64,000 nucleotides of DNA from JAXGPX01 sp040766745. GTDB taxonomy: Bacteria > Bacillota > Sulfobacillia > Fermentithermobacillales > Fermentithermobacillaceae. The first letter of the stretch is position 1; each line of letters begins with the position of its first letter. Positions 8,227 through 16,519 of this stretch are shown one piece after another. The stretch is from assembly GCA_040766745.1 (NCBI GenBank), contig JAXGPX010000001.1:620001-684000 (forward strand), given 5' to 3'. The position numbers and the translations under genes are program-made. A model generated the notes under the pieces. The model did not search any database. It saw only the letters and a program-made list of their open reading frames with translations, and was not told the origin of the DNA.

Positions 8227-8760
8227 TTGGATCTAAAAGGTACTCAGACTGAGAAAAACTTACTCGCTGCATTTGCAGGTGAATCTCAAGCCCGAAACAA
8301 ATACACCTATTTTGCCAGCGTTGCAAAAAGAGAAGGATATGAACAGATTTCAGGCATCTTTCTTGAAACTGCAGACAATGAAAAGGAACACGCCAAGGTT
8401 TGGGCAAAACTACTTGGATTTATAGGGGATACTAAGACGAACCTGGAAGAAGCAGCCAACGGAGAAAACTATGAATGGACCTCAATGTACAAGGAGTTCG
8501 CTGAGATAGCTGATAAAGAAGGCTTTGCAGATATAGCCAAACTATTCCGCGAAGTAGCTGAAGTGGAGGAAGCCCACGAGAAGCGTTACAGGAAACTTCT
8601 TGAGCGAGTCCAGTCCGGCACTGTATTCACAAGGCCAGAGCCTATCAAGTGGCATTGCAGAAACTGTGGTTACATTCATGAGGGGACCGAGGCCCCTGAA
8701 GTCTGCCCGGCCTGCGACCACCCAAAGAGTTTTTACCAGCCTCTTTGCGAAAACTACTAG
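8227..8760 (+). CDS. rbr: Rubrerythrin
   Basis: A 177-aa cytoplasmic non-heme iron peroxidase that reduces hydrogen peroxide in anaerobes. The N-terminal ferritin-like four-helix domain carries the diiron ligands in AFAGESQARNKYTYFA (~14-29), ETADNEKEHAK (~51-61) and EVAEVEEAHEKRY (~113-125). The C-terminal rubredoxin-like domain has CRNCG and CPACDHP (~142-164) binding one Fe. Start is TTG at 8227, preceded by AAGGAG with normal spacing; the MDLKGTQTEKNL start fits the family. Monocistronic, with a terminator after it. Confidence 0.97.
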   Translation: MDLKGTQTEKNLLAAFAGESQARNKYTYFASVAKREGYEQISGIFLETADNEKEHAKVWAKLLGFIGDTKTNLEEAANGENYEWTSMYKEFAEIADKEGFADIAKLFREVAEVEEAHEKRYRKLLERVQSGTVFTRPEPIKWHCRNCGYIHEGTEAPEVCPACDHPKSFYQPLCENY

Positions 8761-8777
8761 TATATTGCCCTGAGAAA

Positions 8778-8807
8778 CAGGAGGACACTGCTTATGGTGT
8801 CCTCCTG
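8778..8807. terminator. Bidirectional terminator hairpin after rubrerythrin
   Basis: CAGGAGGACAC (8778-8788) and GTGTCCTCCTG (8797-8807) give an 11-bp perfect stem with an 8-base loop, between the convergent rubrerythrin and tadG genes. T-runs are weak on both sides, but stem strength and position support termination for both. Confidence 0.65.
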
Positions 8808-8822
8808 CTGTTGGAAACCTGC

Positions 8823-9359
8823 TTACCACTTCTTACGTTCAACTACAGCCGATTCTGATGAGATGAAACAAGATATTCCGTTTCTACATCCAGGTAGATA
8901 CCTTATAAAGAAAGTCTGCACTCTAAAATCTGCTTCCACAAGCACTCGAGGTTCATGAACATCATTGGTGACTGTGGCATTTAGACATACGTCTCTTATC
9001 ACGTTATCCATATCTCGCAGGTTATCCCAGGCAATCTCCACTGCTGTAGTTTTTCCGCGTTCCTCAGAGATTACAACTAACCCCTGGGCTAGAAGATCCC
9101 AGTCCAGCTCCTGGCACCCTGCGAGGGCACCAAGATCACATGCTGATTGCACTAGTTTCCTGGATACGAACAACAAGCCTAGATCGGCCACCATTCCAAT
9201 ACTTAGAACTGCTACGGGCAAAAACAGCACAATCATGGCAATAACCCCACCACGTTGCCCATGGCAGGCCAACCTAAGCAGATTCGGAAGCTGTCTCACT
9301 CGAGAGAGTTGGCCTACTGTTTCACTGCCTGCTGAGCCCCTATCTTGGGACAAACTCAC
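8823..9359 (-). CDS. TadG-like pilus assembly protein (TadE/G N-terminal domain)
   Basis: A 178-aa protein, last gene of the Tad operon. The segment QRGGVIAMIVLFLPVAVLSIGMVADLG (~35-61) is a pseudopilin-like N-terminal helix of the TadE/TadG family. It is followed by SRKLVQSACDLGALAGCQEL and then a small extracellular beta domain. Full TadG proteins carry a long C-terminal VWA-like domain that is missing here, so this is a short version. It overlaps tadE by 20 bp. Likely role: minor pseudopilin helping assemble or anchor Flp pili. Confidence 0.75.
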   Translation of the reverse strand: MSLSQDRGSAGSETVGQLSRVRQLPNLLRLACHGQRGGVIAMIVLFLPVAVLSIGMVADLGLLFVSRKLVQSACDLGALAGCQELDWDLLAQGLVVISEERGKTTAVEIAWDNLRDMDNVIRDVCLNATVTNDVHEPRVLVEADFRVQTFFIRYLPGCRNGISCFISSESAVVERKKW

Positions 9360-9789
9360 TCCTTGTCACCGCCTTTGCCGTAAGAGTGACACCAGGCCTT
9401 GAAATGGCCGCGATTACTGCAGACTTTACCCTGTAATTATAAGACAAACGAACATTTATGACCGTTCCGTATATGGCTTGCCGGGGAGAAATGTCAACCT
9501 CAACATCACCGGTCGAAAGGCCGGTGGCCTCAATGATGCCGGAAATCAGCAGGCTTGCTTCTTCTGTCCAGCCGCCTTTTACAGCACATACTCTGGCAAT
9601 CTCTCTGGCAGCCGATGCAAGTACAAGTTTCGCGTTTAGCATAAGGCCTAATTCCAAGATAGAGAACAAGAATGACACGAGTATGAACAGGGTTACGGCT
9701 AACTCGGCTACAGCCTGTCCGGCCTGGTGGTTTAGCCGTCTTGGACTGACTCTGAATGAGCAGTTCTGTGAATCTCCATGATGTGCCAT
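9340..9789 (-). CDS. TadE-like minor pseudopilin
   Basis: A 149-aa protein. After a short basic leader, QAGQAVAELAVTLFILVSFLFSILELG is a type IVb prepilin-like cleavage site (Gly before QAVAE) plus a hydrophobic helix. It is followed by LVLASAAREIARVCAV, typical of TadE, and a small C-terminal beta domain. Start: ATG at 9789, with GGGAGG upstream at good spacing (the frame is open to 9831). Lies between flp and tadG. Needs a TadV-type prepilin peptidase, which is not encoded in this window. Confidence 0.8.
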   Translation of the reverse strand: MAHHGDSQNCSFRVSPRRLNHQAGQAVAELAVTLFILVSFLFSILELGLMLNAKLVLASAAREIARVCAVKGGWTEEASLLISGIIEATGLSTGDVEVDISPRQAIYGTVINVRLSYNYRVKSAVIAAISRPGVTLTAKAVTRSEFVPR

Positions 9790-9827
9790 ACAGACACCTC
9801 CCTGATCACAGCAAATGGGCCACGAAA

Positions 9828-10049
9828 TCACGGATTTTTGGCGTTGGAAATCTCGGTCACTATCTCTAGAATCTTGCTCTGCAAAGTTGTAGTAAGCTGC
9901 TGCAACACCAAGATCAACCCAACAACCACGACAGTTAGCACAAGCGCATATTCTGCTATCGTTGCACCTTCCTCGCTTGATCTCAACTTGCTGATTCTGT
10001 CCATAACCCTCTGTTTGAAAATCCAGGCCTTCGCGTATAGTTTCAGCAT
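9828..10049 (-). CDS. flp: Flp-type major pilin
   Basis: A 73-aa prepilin. A charged leader (~1-27) ends in SSEEG and is followed by ATIAEYALVLTVVVVGLILVL, the type IVb (Flp) pattern with cleavage after Gly, Glu at +5 and Tyr at +6 of the mature protein. The mature subunit is about 45 aa, typical of Flp. ATG at 10049 follows AAAGGAGAGG. It sits downstream of tadC after a ~100-bp gap that may hold its own promoter, consistent with high pilin expression. Confidence 0.88.
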   Translation of the reverse strand: MLKLYAKAWIFKQRVMDRISKLRSSEEGATIAEYALVLTVVVVGLILVLQQLTTTLQSKILEIVTEISNAKNP

Positions 10050-10124
10050 TTTCCCCTCTCCTTTTATTCTCTTTTTCTTATCAGAACAGTTTCTTGCTAC
10101 ACACTCGCAGCACATCTCATATTA

Positions 10125-10137
10125 TTGCCTGGCAATT
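10125..10137. repeat. Palindromic TTGCCTGGCAATT motif in the tadC-flp gap
   Basis: TTGCC-T-GGCAA is a near-perfect 11-bp dyad in the ~100-bp gap upstream of flp. The 12-mer TGCCTGGCAATT recurs, in opposite orientation, at 14771-14782 in front of the Tad operon. Possible shared operator; the regulator is unknown. Confidence 0.3.
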
Positions 10138-10149
10138 GGAGACCTTTAC

Positions 10150-10770
10150 CTACCAGCCAGATCCCATAAACGCAATCACATGGGGCACAATTGACACTAT
10201 CAACACTGGAGGAAGCAGAAACACTACGGTTATAACAGAGAGTTTTACAGGGAGCGAATTCAGCCTGGATTCGAATTGCTGCTTTTCCAAAGCGTAATAC
10301 TCGTCGGATAATGTACTTAACACTTCAGCTATAGGTGTTCCAAGTACTTCAGCCTGTGCCAGTGTAGTTCTTAACCTGGTAGCAGGCTCGATTTCTTCTC
10401 TCTCCATGGCTATCAGGGCTGCTGGCAAAGGCAATCCGCCGTGAAGCCTCAGCATGACTTTGGCACATGCTTGCCGTAGAACTCCGTAGGTCTTAGCAGA
10501 GCAAATCTCAAAAGCGTTGCGTATGTCCATACCTGCAATTACAGCAACTGCCATACCCTCCAGCAACGTAGGCCACTGAGCCATTACTTCAGCGTTTCGC
10601 CGCCTTCTCCCAATGCGCCTTAACAGAGCCTGAGGAAATGCAGGGCCTGTATTCTGAAAGCCAGTAGGACGCTTTGATAAACGTGCCTGCCTACGATAGG
10701 CCATAGATGCTGCAGGCAATACTGCAGCCAATCCGAATAGTGAGGACACCAGCAATAACTCTACCTTCAA
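10150..10770 (-). CDS. tadC: TadC-like inner-membrane platform protein (GspF/T2SF family)
   Basis: A 206-aa membrane protein of the type II secretion F family. It has an N-terminal hydrophobic helix, a central helical T2SF domain (WPTLLEGMAVAVIAGMDIRNAFEICS, then GLPLPAALIAMEREE and TTLAQAEVLGTPIAEVLSTLSDEY), and a C-terminal membrane segment (VKLSVITVVFLLPPVLIVSIVP). It forms with TadB the platform on which the TadA ATPase extrudes Flp pilin. The start overlaps the tadB end by 4 bp (ATGA). Confidence 0.85.
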   Translation of the reverse strand: MKVELLLVSSLFGLAAVLPAASMAYRRQARLSKRPTGFQNTGPAFPQALLRRIGRRRRNAEVMAQWPTLLEGMAVAVIAGMDIRNAFEICSAKTYGVLRQACAKVMLRLHGGLPLPAALIAMEREEIEPATRLRTTLAQAEVLGTPIAEVLSTLSDEYYALEKQQFESRLNSLPVKLSVITVVFLLPPVLIVSIVPHVIAFMGSGW

Positions 10771-11543
10771 CTCCTCAGATGCCCCCTTTTGCCATCTTGC
10801 CTTTCACGGTAAGCCGCACCAAACCTATTTGTACGGGGGGCCAAAGACTGCATAAATACTAGGATGAGAATGTTTCCAACGGCCCACAGCCCCACTGCAA
10901 CCGCAAAGAGAGTCTTTCCCTGGTAGGAGCCGAGGAACATGTAAAACATAGAGGGATTATTCCTAAGGGTAAATATTCCGATAATCCAGGGCATGACCGA
11001 AAGAATCACTGCGGTTATCCTGGTTTCCGATAGTTTTGCACTGACTTCTCCTTGAAATGCCCTTCTCTTTCTCAGCACCTCGAATACATGCCACAGTAGG
11101 GCTGCCAGGTTTCCTCCGCTCACCGAACCTATTTCTATTACCCCTGCAATCATGGCTAGTTCTGAATCGCCGCCTGAGGCCATCTCAAGAGCTTCGAAAA
11201 CCGGCACTCCCGATTCATACAGACGGTAGCCCCTTTCAAGCATCTTGTGCCCCTGCGACTGCCCCTCCCTAGATACTCCTTTGATGGCGTCAACAAGTGT
11301 CTTTCCGGCGCGAATCTGAAGGGCAAGGCTTGATGCAATCTCATCCCAACGAACGTCCTTCTTCTTGTAAAATTTCAACCGCTTCAACATCCTCGAAAAC
11401 GCCAGTCTTGCCTTTTCAGCCAATATGCTACTGCTGCCTTGTGCAAGGGCCGGTGATAAGGCCCAACTACTGGCAGTCAGGCTCAAATCTGCCCCGGTAA
11501 GGGCAGCAACCAGGCCGAATATCGTCGAAAGGGCGATTTTCAA
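10767..11543 (-). CDS. tadB: TadB-like inner-membrane platform protein (GspF/T2SF family)
   Basis: A 258-aa protein. The T2SF cytoplasmic domain runs from VRWDEIASSLALQIRAGKTLVDAIKGVS through ELAMIAGVIEIGSVSGGNLAALLWHVFEVLRKRR. Two C-terminal membrane helices follow (ITAVILSVMPWIIGIFTL, and TLFAVAVGLWAVGNILILVFMQ), with one near the N terminus. Start: TTG at 11543, with GGGAGG eight bases upstream, one base past the tadA stop. Partner of TadC in the pilus motor platform. Confidence 0.85.
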   Translation of the reverse strand: MKIALSTIFGLVAALTGADLSLTASSWALSPALAQGSSSILAEKARLAFSRMLKRLKFYKKKDVRWDEIASSLALQIRAGKTLVDAIKGVSREGQSQGHKMLERGYRLYESGVPVFEALEMASGGDSELAMIAGVIEIGSVSGGNLAALLWHVFEVLRKRRAFQGEVSAKLSETRITAVILSVMPWIIGIFTLRNNPSMFYMFLGSYQGKTLFAVAVGLWAVGNILILVFMQSLAPRTNRFGAAYRERQDGKRGHLRS

Positions 11544-11544
11544 C

Positions 11545-12846
11545 TCAACAACCTCCCAAGTAGACAGCCTCAGAAAGATGCTGAGCCCGTTGGGTTCCGA
11601 TTTTCTGAATGAACCACTCTGGAAACTCACTGCAAAGCCCATTGTTCTCTACATAGACCGGGAAATTGGACAAGTACTTGTTAGAATCATGCCCCACAAC
11701 AGATATCTCGGAAACCGCCCTTTGGCCGTCTGGACTCTTGACAAGATGTACTACAACATCGACGCCAATGGCTATCCATGACTGCAATATCTCTGTAGGT
11801 ACCCCCTCTTCTGCCATAAGCGCCATGCCCAACAGCCTTTCCAGGCAATCGCTTGATGAATTGGCATGTACTGTTGAGAGACAGCCTTCATGGCCTGTGT
11901 TCATTGCGCAAATCAGATCGAAAGTCTCCTTGCCGCGGCACTCACCGATGATCAGCCTGTCCGGCCTCATTCTTAGGGCATTTCTGAGTAAGTCCCTGAT
12001 AGTCACCTCTCCCTTACCTTCCATGTTCTTATGGCGGGATTCCAGGTATACAACGTGGCAGCCGTCTATTTTTATCTCAGACGAATCTTCGATTACAATG
12101 ATTCTTTCATTGGCGCCTACAAGGTTAGACAAGACGTTCAGGGCCGTAGTCTTGCCGCTGCCTGAGCCACCTGAAACCACAATGTCAAGCCTTGCCTTGA
12201 CACACCTTTCAAGAAAGGCGGCTGCTTCATCGGTAATTGACCCACATGCTATGAGTTCAGACAGTTGTGTATATCGCTTTGGGAAGCGCCTGATGGTAAG
12301 AACCGGCCCATTGAGGGCAAGGGGAGGGATGATGGCATTGACTCTTGACCCGTCTGGAAGCCTAGCATCAACATATGGCATCGACGTATCTACTCGCCGC
12401 CCAACACTTTGCACAATGCGGTTTATTATTTCCAAAAGGTGCCTGTTGCTCGAAAACCTGATACCCGTCTTGTTCAAGACGCCGTTCTTCTCGACGAATA
12501 CTTCATCGGCGCCGTTGACCATGATCTCTGTCACTGACCCATCATCCAAAAGATCGTCAAGAGGCCCTAAGCCGCAGATTTCCCGGGCTATCCTTTCAGC
12601 AAGATCTTGCCTTGTCAGTTTGGGGACGTATAGCTCAGAAGATACAATTACCTTGGATATTAGGCCTGTGATTTCCTGCCTCTTACCCCTTGACATTCTA
12701 GCCTGAGTCACTAAGTCCGGAAATTCCTCAAGCATTTTCTCTCTTACAGTCTCAATGACTTCCTCTACAGAAAGTTCTCTGGCTTCATCATGACCAGAAA
12801 TGAGTCTGTACGGTTCTTGCTCCAATTTCTTGAGAATACTTACCAA
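11545..12846 (-). CDS. tadA: TadA/CpaF secretion ATPase
   Basis: A 433-aa hexameric ATPase powering Flp pilus assembly. N-terminal helical region (~1-95), then NTD LLDDGSVTEIMVNG (~99-111). Walker A is SGGSGSGKTT (~225-234), the Asp box is IVIEDSSEIKI, Walker B is RPDRLIIGECRG, and the His box is TGHEGCLSTVHANS. All catalytic motifs are intact. It overlaps cpaE by 7 bp. With one TadA and a TadB/TadC pair this is a standard Tad motor without retraction ATPase. Confidence 0.95.
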   Translation of the reverse strand: MVSILKKLEQEPYRLISGHDEARELSVEEVIETVREKMLEEFPDLVTQARMSRGKRQEITGLISKVIVSSELYVPKLTRQDLAERIAREICGLGPLDDLLDDGSVTEIMVNGADEVFVEKNGVLNKTGIRFSSNRHLLEIINRIVQSVGRRVDTSMPYVDARLPDGSRVNAIIPPLALNGPVLTIRRFPKRYTQLSELIACGSITDEAAAFLERCVKARLDIVVSGGSGSGKTTALNVLSNLVGANERIIVIEDSSEIKIDGCHVVYLESRHKNMEGKGEVTIRDLLRNALRMRPDRLIIGECRGKETFDLICAMNTGHEGCLSTVHANSSSDCLERLLGMALMAEEGVPTEILQSWIAIGVDVVVHLVKSPDGQRAVSEISVVGHDSNKYLSNFPVYVENNGLCSEFPEWFIQKIGTQRAQHLSEAVYLGGC

Positions 12847-13922
12847 AACAGGCCCCTCCTTTGCCTCAGCTGCCTTTTATCCATCTCGGGAACAGGCAGG
12901 CCAGGCGAGATTTTTGATACCAGTTCCCATATGGCTGAGGAAATGTCTGATTTCGCAAACAAGACCGCGGGTTTGCCTTGAAAAACCGACCTTTCTGCCG
13001 TCTTTCTGTCATCAGGTATTACAACGGCCAGTTCTTTTTCCAGGTACTCCTCAACTTTGGTTTCAGGTACGGGTGAATCCCTTGTCCCTCGATTCAACAC
13101 GGCGAATATTGATTGCTCGGCAATACCCAGTTTTCTGAATATGTCCAGGGCTACCTTACTTTGCCTGAGAGCGCATATGTCCTGAGTAACTACTAATACA
13201 AGGGCAGACGCAGCATCTATGGATTCTCCCACAATGTCACTGGTTATGTCCGGAGGAGTATCTACGTACAAAAGGCCCCACCGTCTCTCTGCAAGGGATA
13301 TGAGGGTTCTTACATGCTCAACAGATATGAGGCTTGATAGTTCCAGCCTGCGGGGGCCGCAGATAACATTAAGCCCTGAAGGCCCATGCTTTTGGGTGTA
13401 CTTCTCGAGGCCGTCAGGCCTCAGGTTTGCCATTTCAGGTAGCATTTCAGTAATCGTAGGGCCATCCAGTAGATCCAGGTACGTCGATACGTCTCCAGAG
13501 TAAACATCCAAGTCCATCAATACTGCCTTCCCCTTTGTGGCTATTGCGGCAGCGCAGGCAAGGTTTGTGGCAACAAAAGTCTTGCCCACTCCACCTTTGG
13601 GACTCCACACCACAATAGTTTGAGAAGTAATCACCTTTGGCAAAGGCTCAGACACGCTCGAAGTAGGCCTATCACCTGCCACTGCTACAGAAATATCAGG
13701 ATAGGCCCTTGTGAATCTAGAAATCCACTGGTCCAGCGACTCTCCCCTGGGAGAGATCTTGGGATCGATAATAAGCTCGTCTACGGGGACTTCTGCAGAT
13801 ACATACTCTACAAGGGACAGATCGTGCAGAACGCCGACTACCTTCACATCTGGACGTTTGCTTCTCAACGACTCCTCTATGTGTGAATCTCCTGCTATCA
13901 GAACCGATACTTTGTCTATCAT
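12840..13922 (-). CDS. cpaE: CpaE/TadZ family MinD-like ATPase
   Basis: A 360-aa protein. It has an N-terminal receiver-like pseudo-domain (~1-95) and a ParA/MinD ATPase domain with deviant Walker A VVWSPKGGVGKTFVATNLA (~106-124), LMDLDVYSGDV and YVDTPPDI, and a C-terminal region. TadZ proteins place the Tad machinery at its cellular site. The phospho-acceptor Asp of true receivers is not evident. It overlaps cpaB by 4 bp. Confidence 0.87.
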   Translation of the reverse strand: MIDKVSVLIAGDSHIEESLRSKRPDVKVVGVLHDLSLVEYVSAEVPVDELIIDPKISPRGESLDQWISRFTRAYPDISVAVAGDRPTSSVSEPLPKVITSQTIVVWSPKGGVGKTFVATNLACAAAIATKGKAVLMDLDVYSGDVSTYLDLLDGPTITEMLPEMANLRPDGLEKYTQKHGPSGLNVICGPRRLELSSLISVEHVRTLISLAERRWGLLYVDTPPDITSDIVGESIDAASALVLVVTQDICALRQSKVALDIFRKLGIAEQSIFAVLNRGTRDSPVPETKVEEYLEKELAVVIPDDRKTAERSVFQGKPAVLFAKSDISSAIWELVSKISPGLPVPEMDKRQLRQRRGLFW

Positions 13923-14629
13923 GTTTCAGGCCAAACCTCCGCCTCGATTGATACGCTATCTCCCTGCATACCCCATGGAATTAATGACAGGTAAATATTG
14001 CCCGACTCAAGGTAATGGGCAATTCGCTCGCATGTTTCGGGCAAAGCCGTAATTACAACACCTTTGAACTCTCCAGACGACCTGTCGCTAATTACCTGGA
14101 CAACCCTGGCTCCTAACATGACAGTTTTCGACCTGGCAGTACCATCTTCAGAGTAAAAGCCTGGCCCTTTTTGGGACCAAATTAAGTCCACCCTGTCGCC
14201 TGGATTGATTAGGCCTCCCACGGCCCGTGAAGTTTCAGCAGGGATAAATATCCCTCTTTGATTCAAAGGAATTTCCATAGATAATCCTGGCTGGTGTTTG
14301 GCAGACATTAGGTGCCGGTCCAGGAGCATTTGCCCTGCAAAGACTTTTACGACAGTGAACTGCCCTGCAATCTCCTCAGGCTTTCGCACGCTCCGGGCGT
14401 GTATAGATTTCAGGGGAAGTTCGACAACCTTTACATCCGACAGCGAGATTTTGTGATAGGGTTCCAGGTCACAAGCGGCCACAACTACAGGTTCAGTTTT
14501 TACATAGAGGGAAAGCACATTATACGACAAGGTAAACGCAGACAAACCCAAAACCATGGCCAGAAGCAGCAATCGATGCCTTTTCAGAAGTGTCCTCAGC
14601 GAACAACACACCTCCTTGGTGGTGGCCAT
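13919..14629 (-). CDS. cpaB: CpaB/RcpC-like SAF domain protein
   Basis: A 236-aa protein. It has an N-terminal membrane helix LLLLAMVLGLSAFTLSYNVLSLY (~20-42) and an SAF domain VVVAACDLEPYHKISLSDVKVVELP, then the RcpC/CpaB-type domain with IFIPAETSRAVGGLINPGDRVDLI. In Gram-negatives the protein links to the secretin; here it is likely an extracytoplasmic stabiliser. The start is uncertain: ATG 14629 has no ribosome site, while a strong AAGGAGGTG lies inside the frame, pointing to a rare CTG start near 14599. First gene of the Tad operon. Confidence 0.82.
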   Translation of the reverse strand: MATTKEVCCSLRTLLKRHRLLLLAMVLGLSAFTLSYNVLSLYVKTEPVVVAACDLEPYHKISLSDVKVVELPLKSIHARSVRKPEEIAGQFTVVKVFAGQMLLDRHLMSAKHQPGLSMEIPLNQRGIFIPAETSRAVGGLINPGDRVDLIWSQKGPGFYSEDGTARSKTVMLGARVVQVISDRSSGEFKGVVITALPETCERIAHYLESGNIYLSLIPWGMQGDSVSIEAEVWPET

Positions 14630-14711
14630 ACCCGGCCGGGATGGCTGCGAAGGGCGCCGGTGGCGACGTTTTTTGCGGCATAACCGGAAATGCCTTAGGC
14701 ACAGATTCCAA
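14520..14711 (-). CDS. Possible leader ORF overlapping the start of cpaB
   Basis: TTG at 14711 is preceded by GAGGAGG with ideal spacing and opens a 63-codon frame. It runs across the cpaB start in another frame and ends 110 bp inside cpaB. The first half is Pro/Ala-rich (MPQKTSPPAPFAAIPAG) and the rest is likely a by-product of the cpaB sequence. It could be a coupled leader, or the Shine-Dalgarno may be the remnant of an older start. No homologue recognised. Confidence 0.25.
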   Translation of the reverse strand: MESVPKAFPVMPQKTSPPAPFAAIPAGYGHHQGGVLFAEDTSEKASIAASGHGFGFVCVYLVV

Positions 14712-14770
14712 TTTTCACCTCCTCTCTCCGGTTAACTGGTTGCCTTCAACCGGGCACGGCCACTTACATT

Positions 14771-14782
14771 AATTGCCAGGCA
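14771..14782. repeat. AATTGCCAGGCA, second copy of the Tad-linked motif
   Basis: Reverse complement of the 12-mer TGCCTGGCAATT found at 10126-10137 upstream of flp. It lies between the predicted Tad promoter and the first Shine-Dalgarno site of the operon. Confidence 0.3.
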
Positions 14783-14787
14783 CCATC

Positions 14788-14816
14788 AGGTTACAACAGA
14801 ATCCCTAAACTGTCAA
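14788..14816 (-). promoter_or_regulatory. Predicted promoter of the Tad operon
   Basis: Minus strand: a perfect TTGACA (14816-14811), a 17-base spacer and a weak TAACCT (14793-14788). It lies in the 283-bp divergent gap between cpaB and the SLH protein gene. The poor -10 suggests an activator or an alternative sigma factor. Confidence 0.4.
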
Positions 14817-14912
14817 CACTTTCCTCCATAATTTCCATTTTCCAGCATACCACGGAGAAATATGATATATTTTGTAATGCCGGTGGCGCAAAATCGGAGG
14901 ATTCGCCTATTT

Positions 14913-16505
14913 ATGAACCGTTATTCAGCAGCAAACAGATTTCCGGCAGCTATGCTGTCCCTTCTCATTGCCTTAGTGATGGCTCTGGTACCGACATGCA
15001 AAATTGGTTTGTGTGCCCGAGATCCATGGTACAGAGACGTAGAGTACCACTGGGCGTACCATTATATTTACATTCTGTGGCTGGAAGACGTAACAGACGG
15101 ACAGCTATCATGGTGGCGGGACGAATTGAGGGCATATTTCTTGCCAGATTCGGTTTGCACCAGAGCCCAGTTCACAGTACTCATGGCAAAAACATTCGGG
15201 CTTTCGCCGGTTGGCCCTGCCCAACCTTCGTACCCAGACGTGTCTGAGTCCTATCAGATGCTGCCTGGGAAACCTGCATATGAGTGGATCGAGGCAGCTA
15301 CTCGGGCAGGTATTTCGTTTACTCCATGTGGTGAACGGTTCTACCCTGACAGCGGAATATCCAGGCAAGATGCAGTGGACCTTCTTATCCGTTCCCTTGA
15401 CCTCTATGACTATGCCCTTGCCATGCCCGGCCATGAAGTAGAAAGCCTTTTGCGGAGGTTCAGTGACGGAATGCAGACATCGCCAAACAGGCGCCATTCG
15501 ATGGCATGTGCCATACAACTAGGTATTATTGATGGTTATGAGGATTGGACATTGCGCCCCAAAAACCTGCTTTGGCGGTGCCATGCTGCAACCATTGTTT
15601 ACCGCTCGTGCATTATACGAGTCACCGCCGAGGTGGACAGTTTCTCACCTGATGGCGATGGCATAGACGATACAGTGACTTTTCGCCTTTCGTATCTCAA
15701 AAACCGCGGAATATCCACCTGGAACATGGCCATACAAGACTCGTCAGGAACTGCCGTGTATACGTTCAACCCCAATGGAAAGGCTGGATCGCCGCCTGAT
15801 ACCTTGCTTTGGAACGGAACCAACTCACAGGGCAAACCAGTAGACCCCGGAAGGTACTACTACCAGGCCTGGGTGAAGGATCGGAGCAACCGGCTGTTCT
15901 TCTCGGTCAAAAAGCCCCTGGATGTTATTAACTACTCATTAAGCGGATATCTTTATCCAGATTCCTGCAAGAACGGTGAGACCCTAACTGTACTTGCTTT
16001 TACCAACCCTGGCGCCCAACACGTTACAGGGTGTTTTGCAGATGGCAATCCAAGGCCCTTCTCTGCACTGGAAGGTAACCGAACCTGGACATTGGAAATC
16101 ACAGCAGGGTCATTCTTGCCGCTGGGGGCCCAGGAAGTGCGGGTCACAGCACAATTCGACAAACTGGCAAAGAACATAATTCTAAATTTCATCAAGATTG
16201 ATAACCTCTGGATTACTCCGTCGATATCTCCTAATCCGGCCGCGCCCGGGCAGTCCCTGAAAATCTACTGTCAGACATCGCCTAACATAGATTTGGTGAC
16301 AGTTACCCTGCTCGGAGGGTCTATGAACCTAACCCAAATAGGCAAGGATTGGGAAGGTGCAACGTCAGTCCCGTTAGAAACTGTCGGAGGTGAATACCCG
16401 GTAGTATTTACAGGGTATTCTGGAAACAGGCTGGTCAGTGCTACCATTTACCTGGACGTAAGCAGTATTGGCCTCGCCGATCTTGTTTTCACGCTTGTAC
16501 GATAA
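14913..16505 (+). CDS. Secreted SLH-domain protein with FlgD-like Ig domain
   Basis: A 530-aa exported protein. The signal peptide is in residues ~1-35 (hydrophobic AAMLSLLIALVMALVPT). Three SLH repeats follow: DPWYRDVEYHWAYHYI...AQFTVLMAKTFGL, SYPDVSES...RQDAVDLLIRSL and FSDGMQTSPNRRHSMACAIQLGIIDGYED. Next is a FlgD-type Ig domain starting VDSFSPDGDGIDDTVTFRLSY and ending VDPGRYYYQAWVKDRSNR, then about 210 residues of further beta-rich sequence. SLH domains usually bind pyruvylated wall polymer. ATG 14913 follows GGAGG (12 bases upstream); an earlier ATG at 14862 lacks one. It is divergent from the Tad operon, so a surface partner of the pilus is possible. Function unknown. Confidence 0.8.
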   Translation: MNRYSAANRFPAAMLSLLIALVMALVPTCKIGLCARDPWYRDVEYHWAYHYIYILWLEDVTDGQLSWWRDELRAYFLPDSVCTRAQFTVLMAKTFGLSPVGPAQPSYPDVSESYQMLPGKPAYEWIEAATRAGISFTPCGERFYPDSGISRQDAVDLLIRSLDLYDYALAMPGHEVESLLRRFSDGMQTSPNRRHSMACAIQLGIIDGYEDWTLRPKNLLWRCHAATIVYRSCIIRVTAEVDSFSPDGDGIDDTVTFRLSYLKNRGISTWNMAIQDSSGTAVYTFNPNGKAGSPPDTLLWNGTNSQGKPVDPGRYYYQAWVKDRSNRLFFSVKKPLDVINYSLSGYLYPDSCKNGETLTVLAFTNPGAQHVTGCFADGNPRPFSALEGNRTWTLEITAGSFLPLGAQEVRVTAQFDKLAKNIILNFIKIDNLWITPSISPNPAAPGQSLKIYCQTSPNIDLVTVTLLGGSMNLTQIGKDWEGATSVPLETVGGEYPVVFTGYSGNRLVSATIYLDVSSIGLADLVFTLVR

Positions 16506-16519
16506 GAGGCATTCAACCA

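Noticed and set aside
11666..12706. Long open frame (346 codons) on the plus strand opposite tadA
   Set aside because: It mirrors the codon structure of tadA, whose ATPase motifs are all intact; no ribosome site and no recognisable domain.
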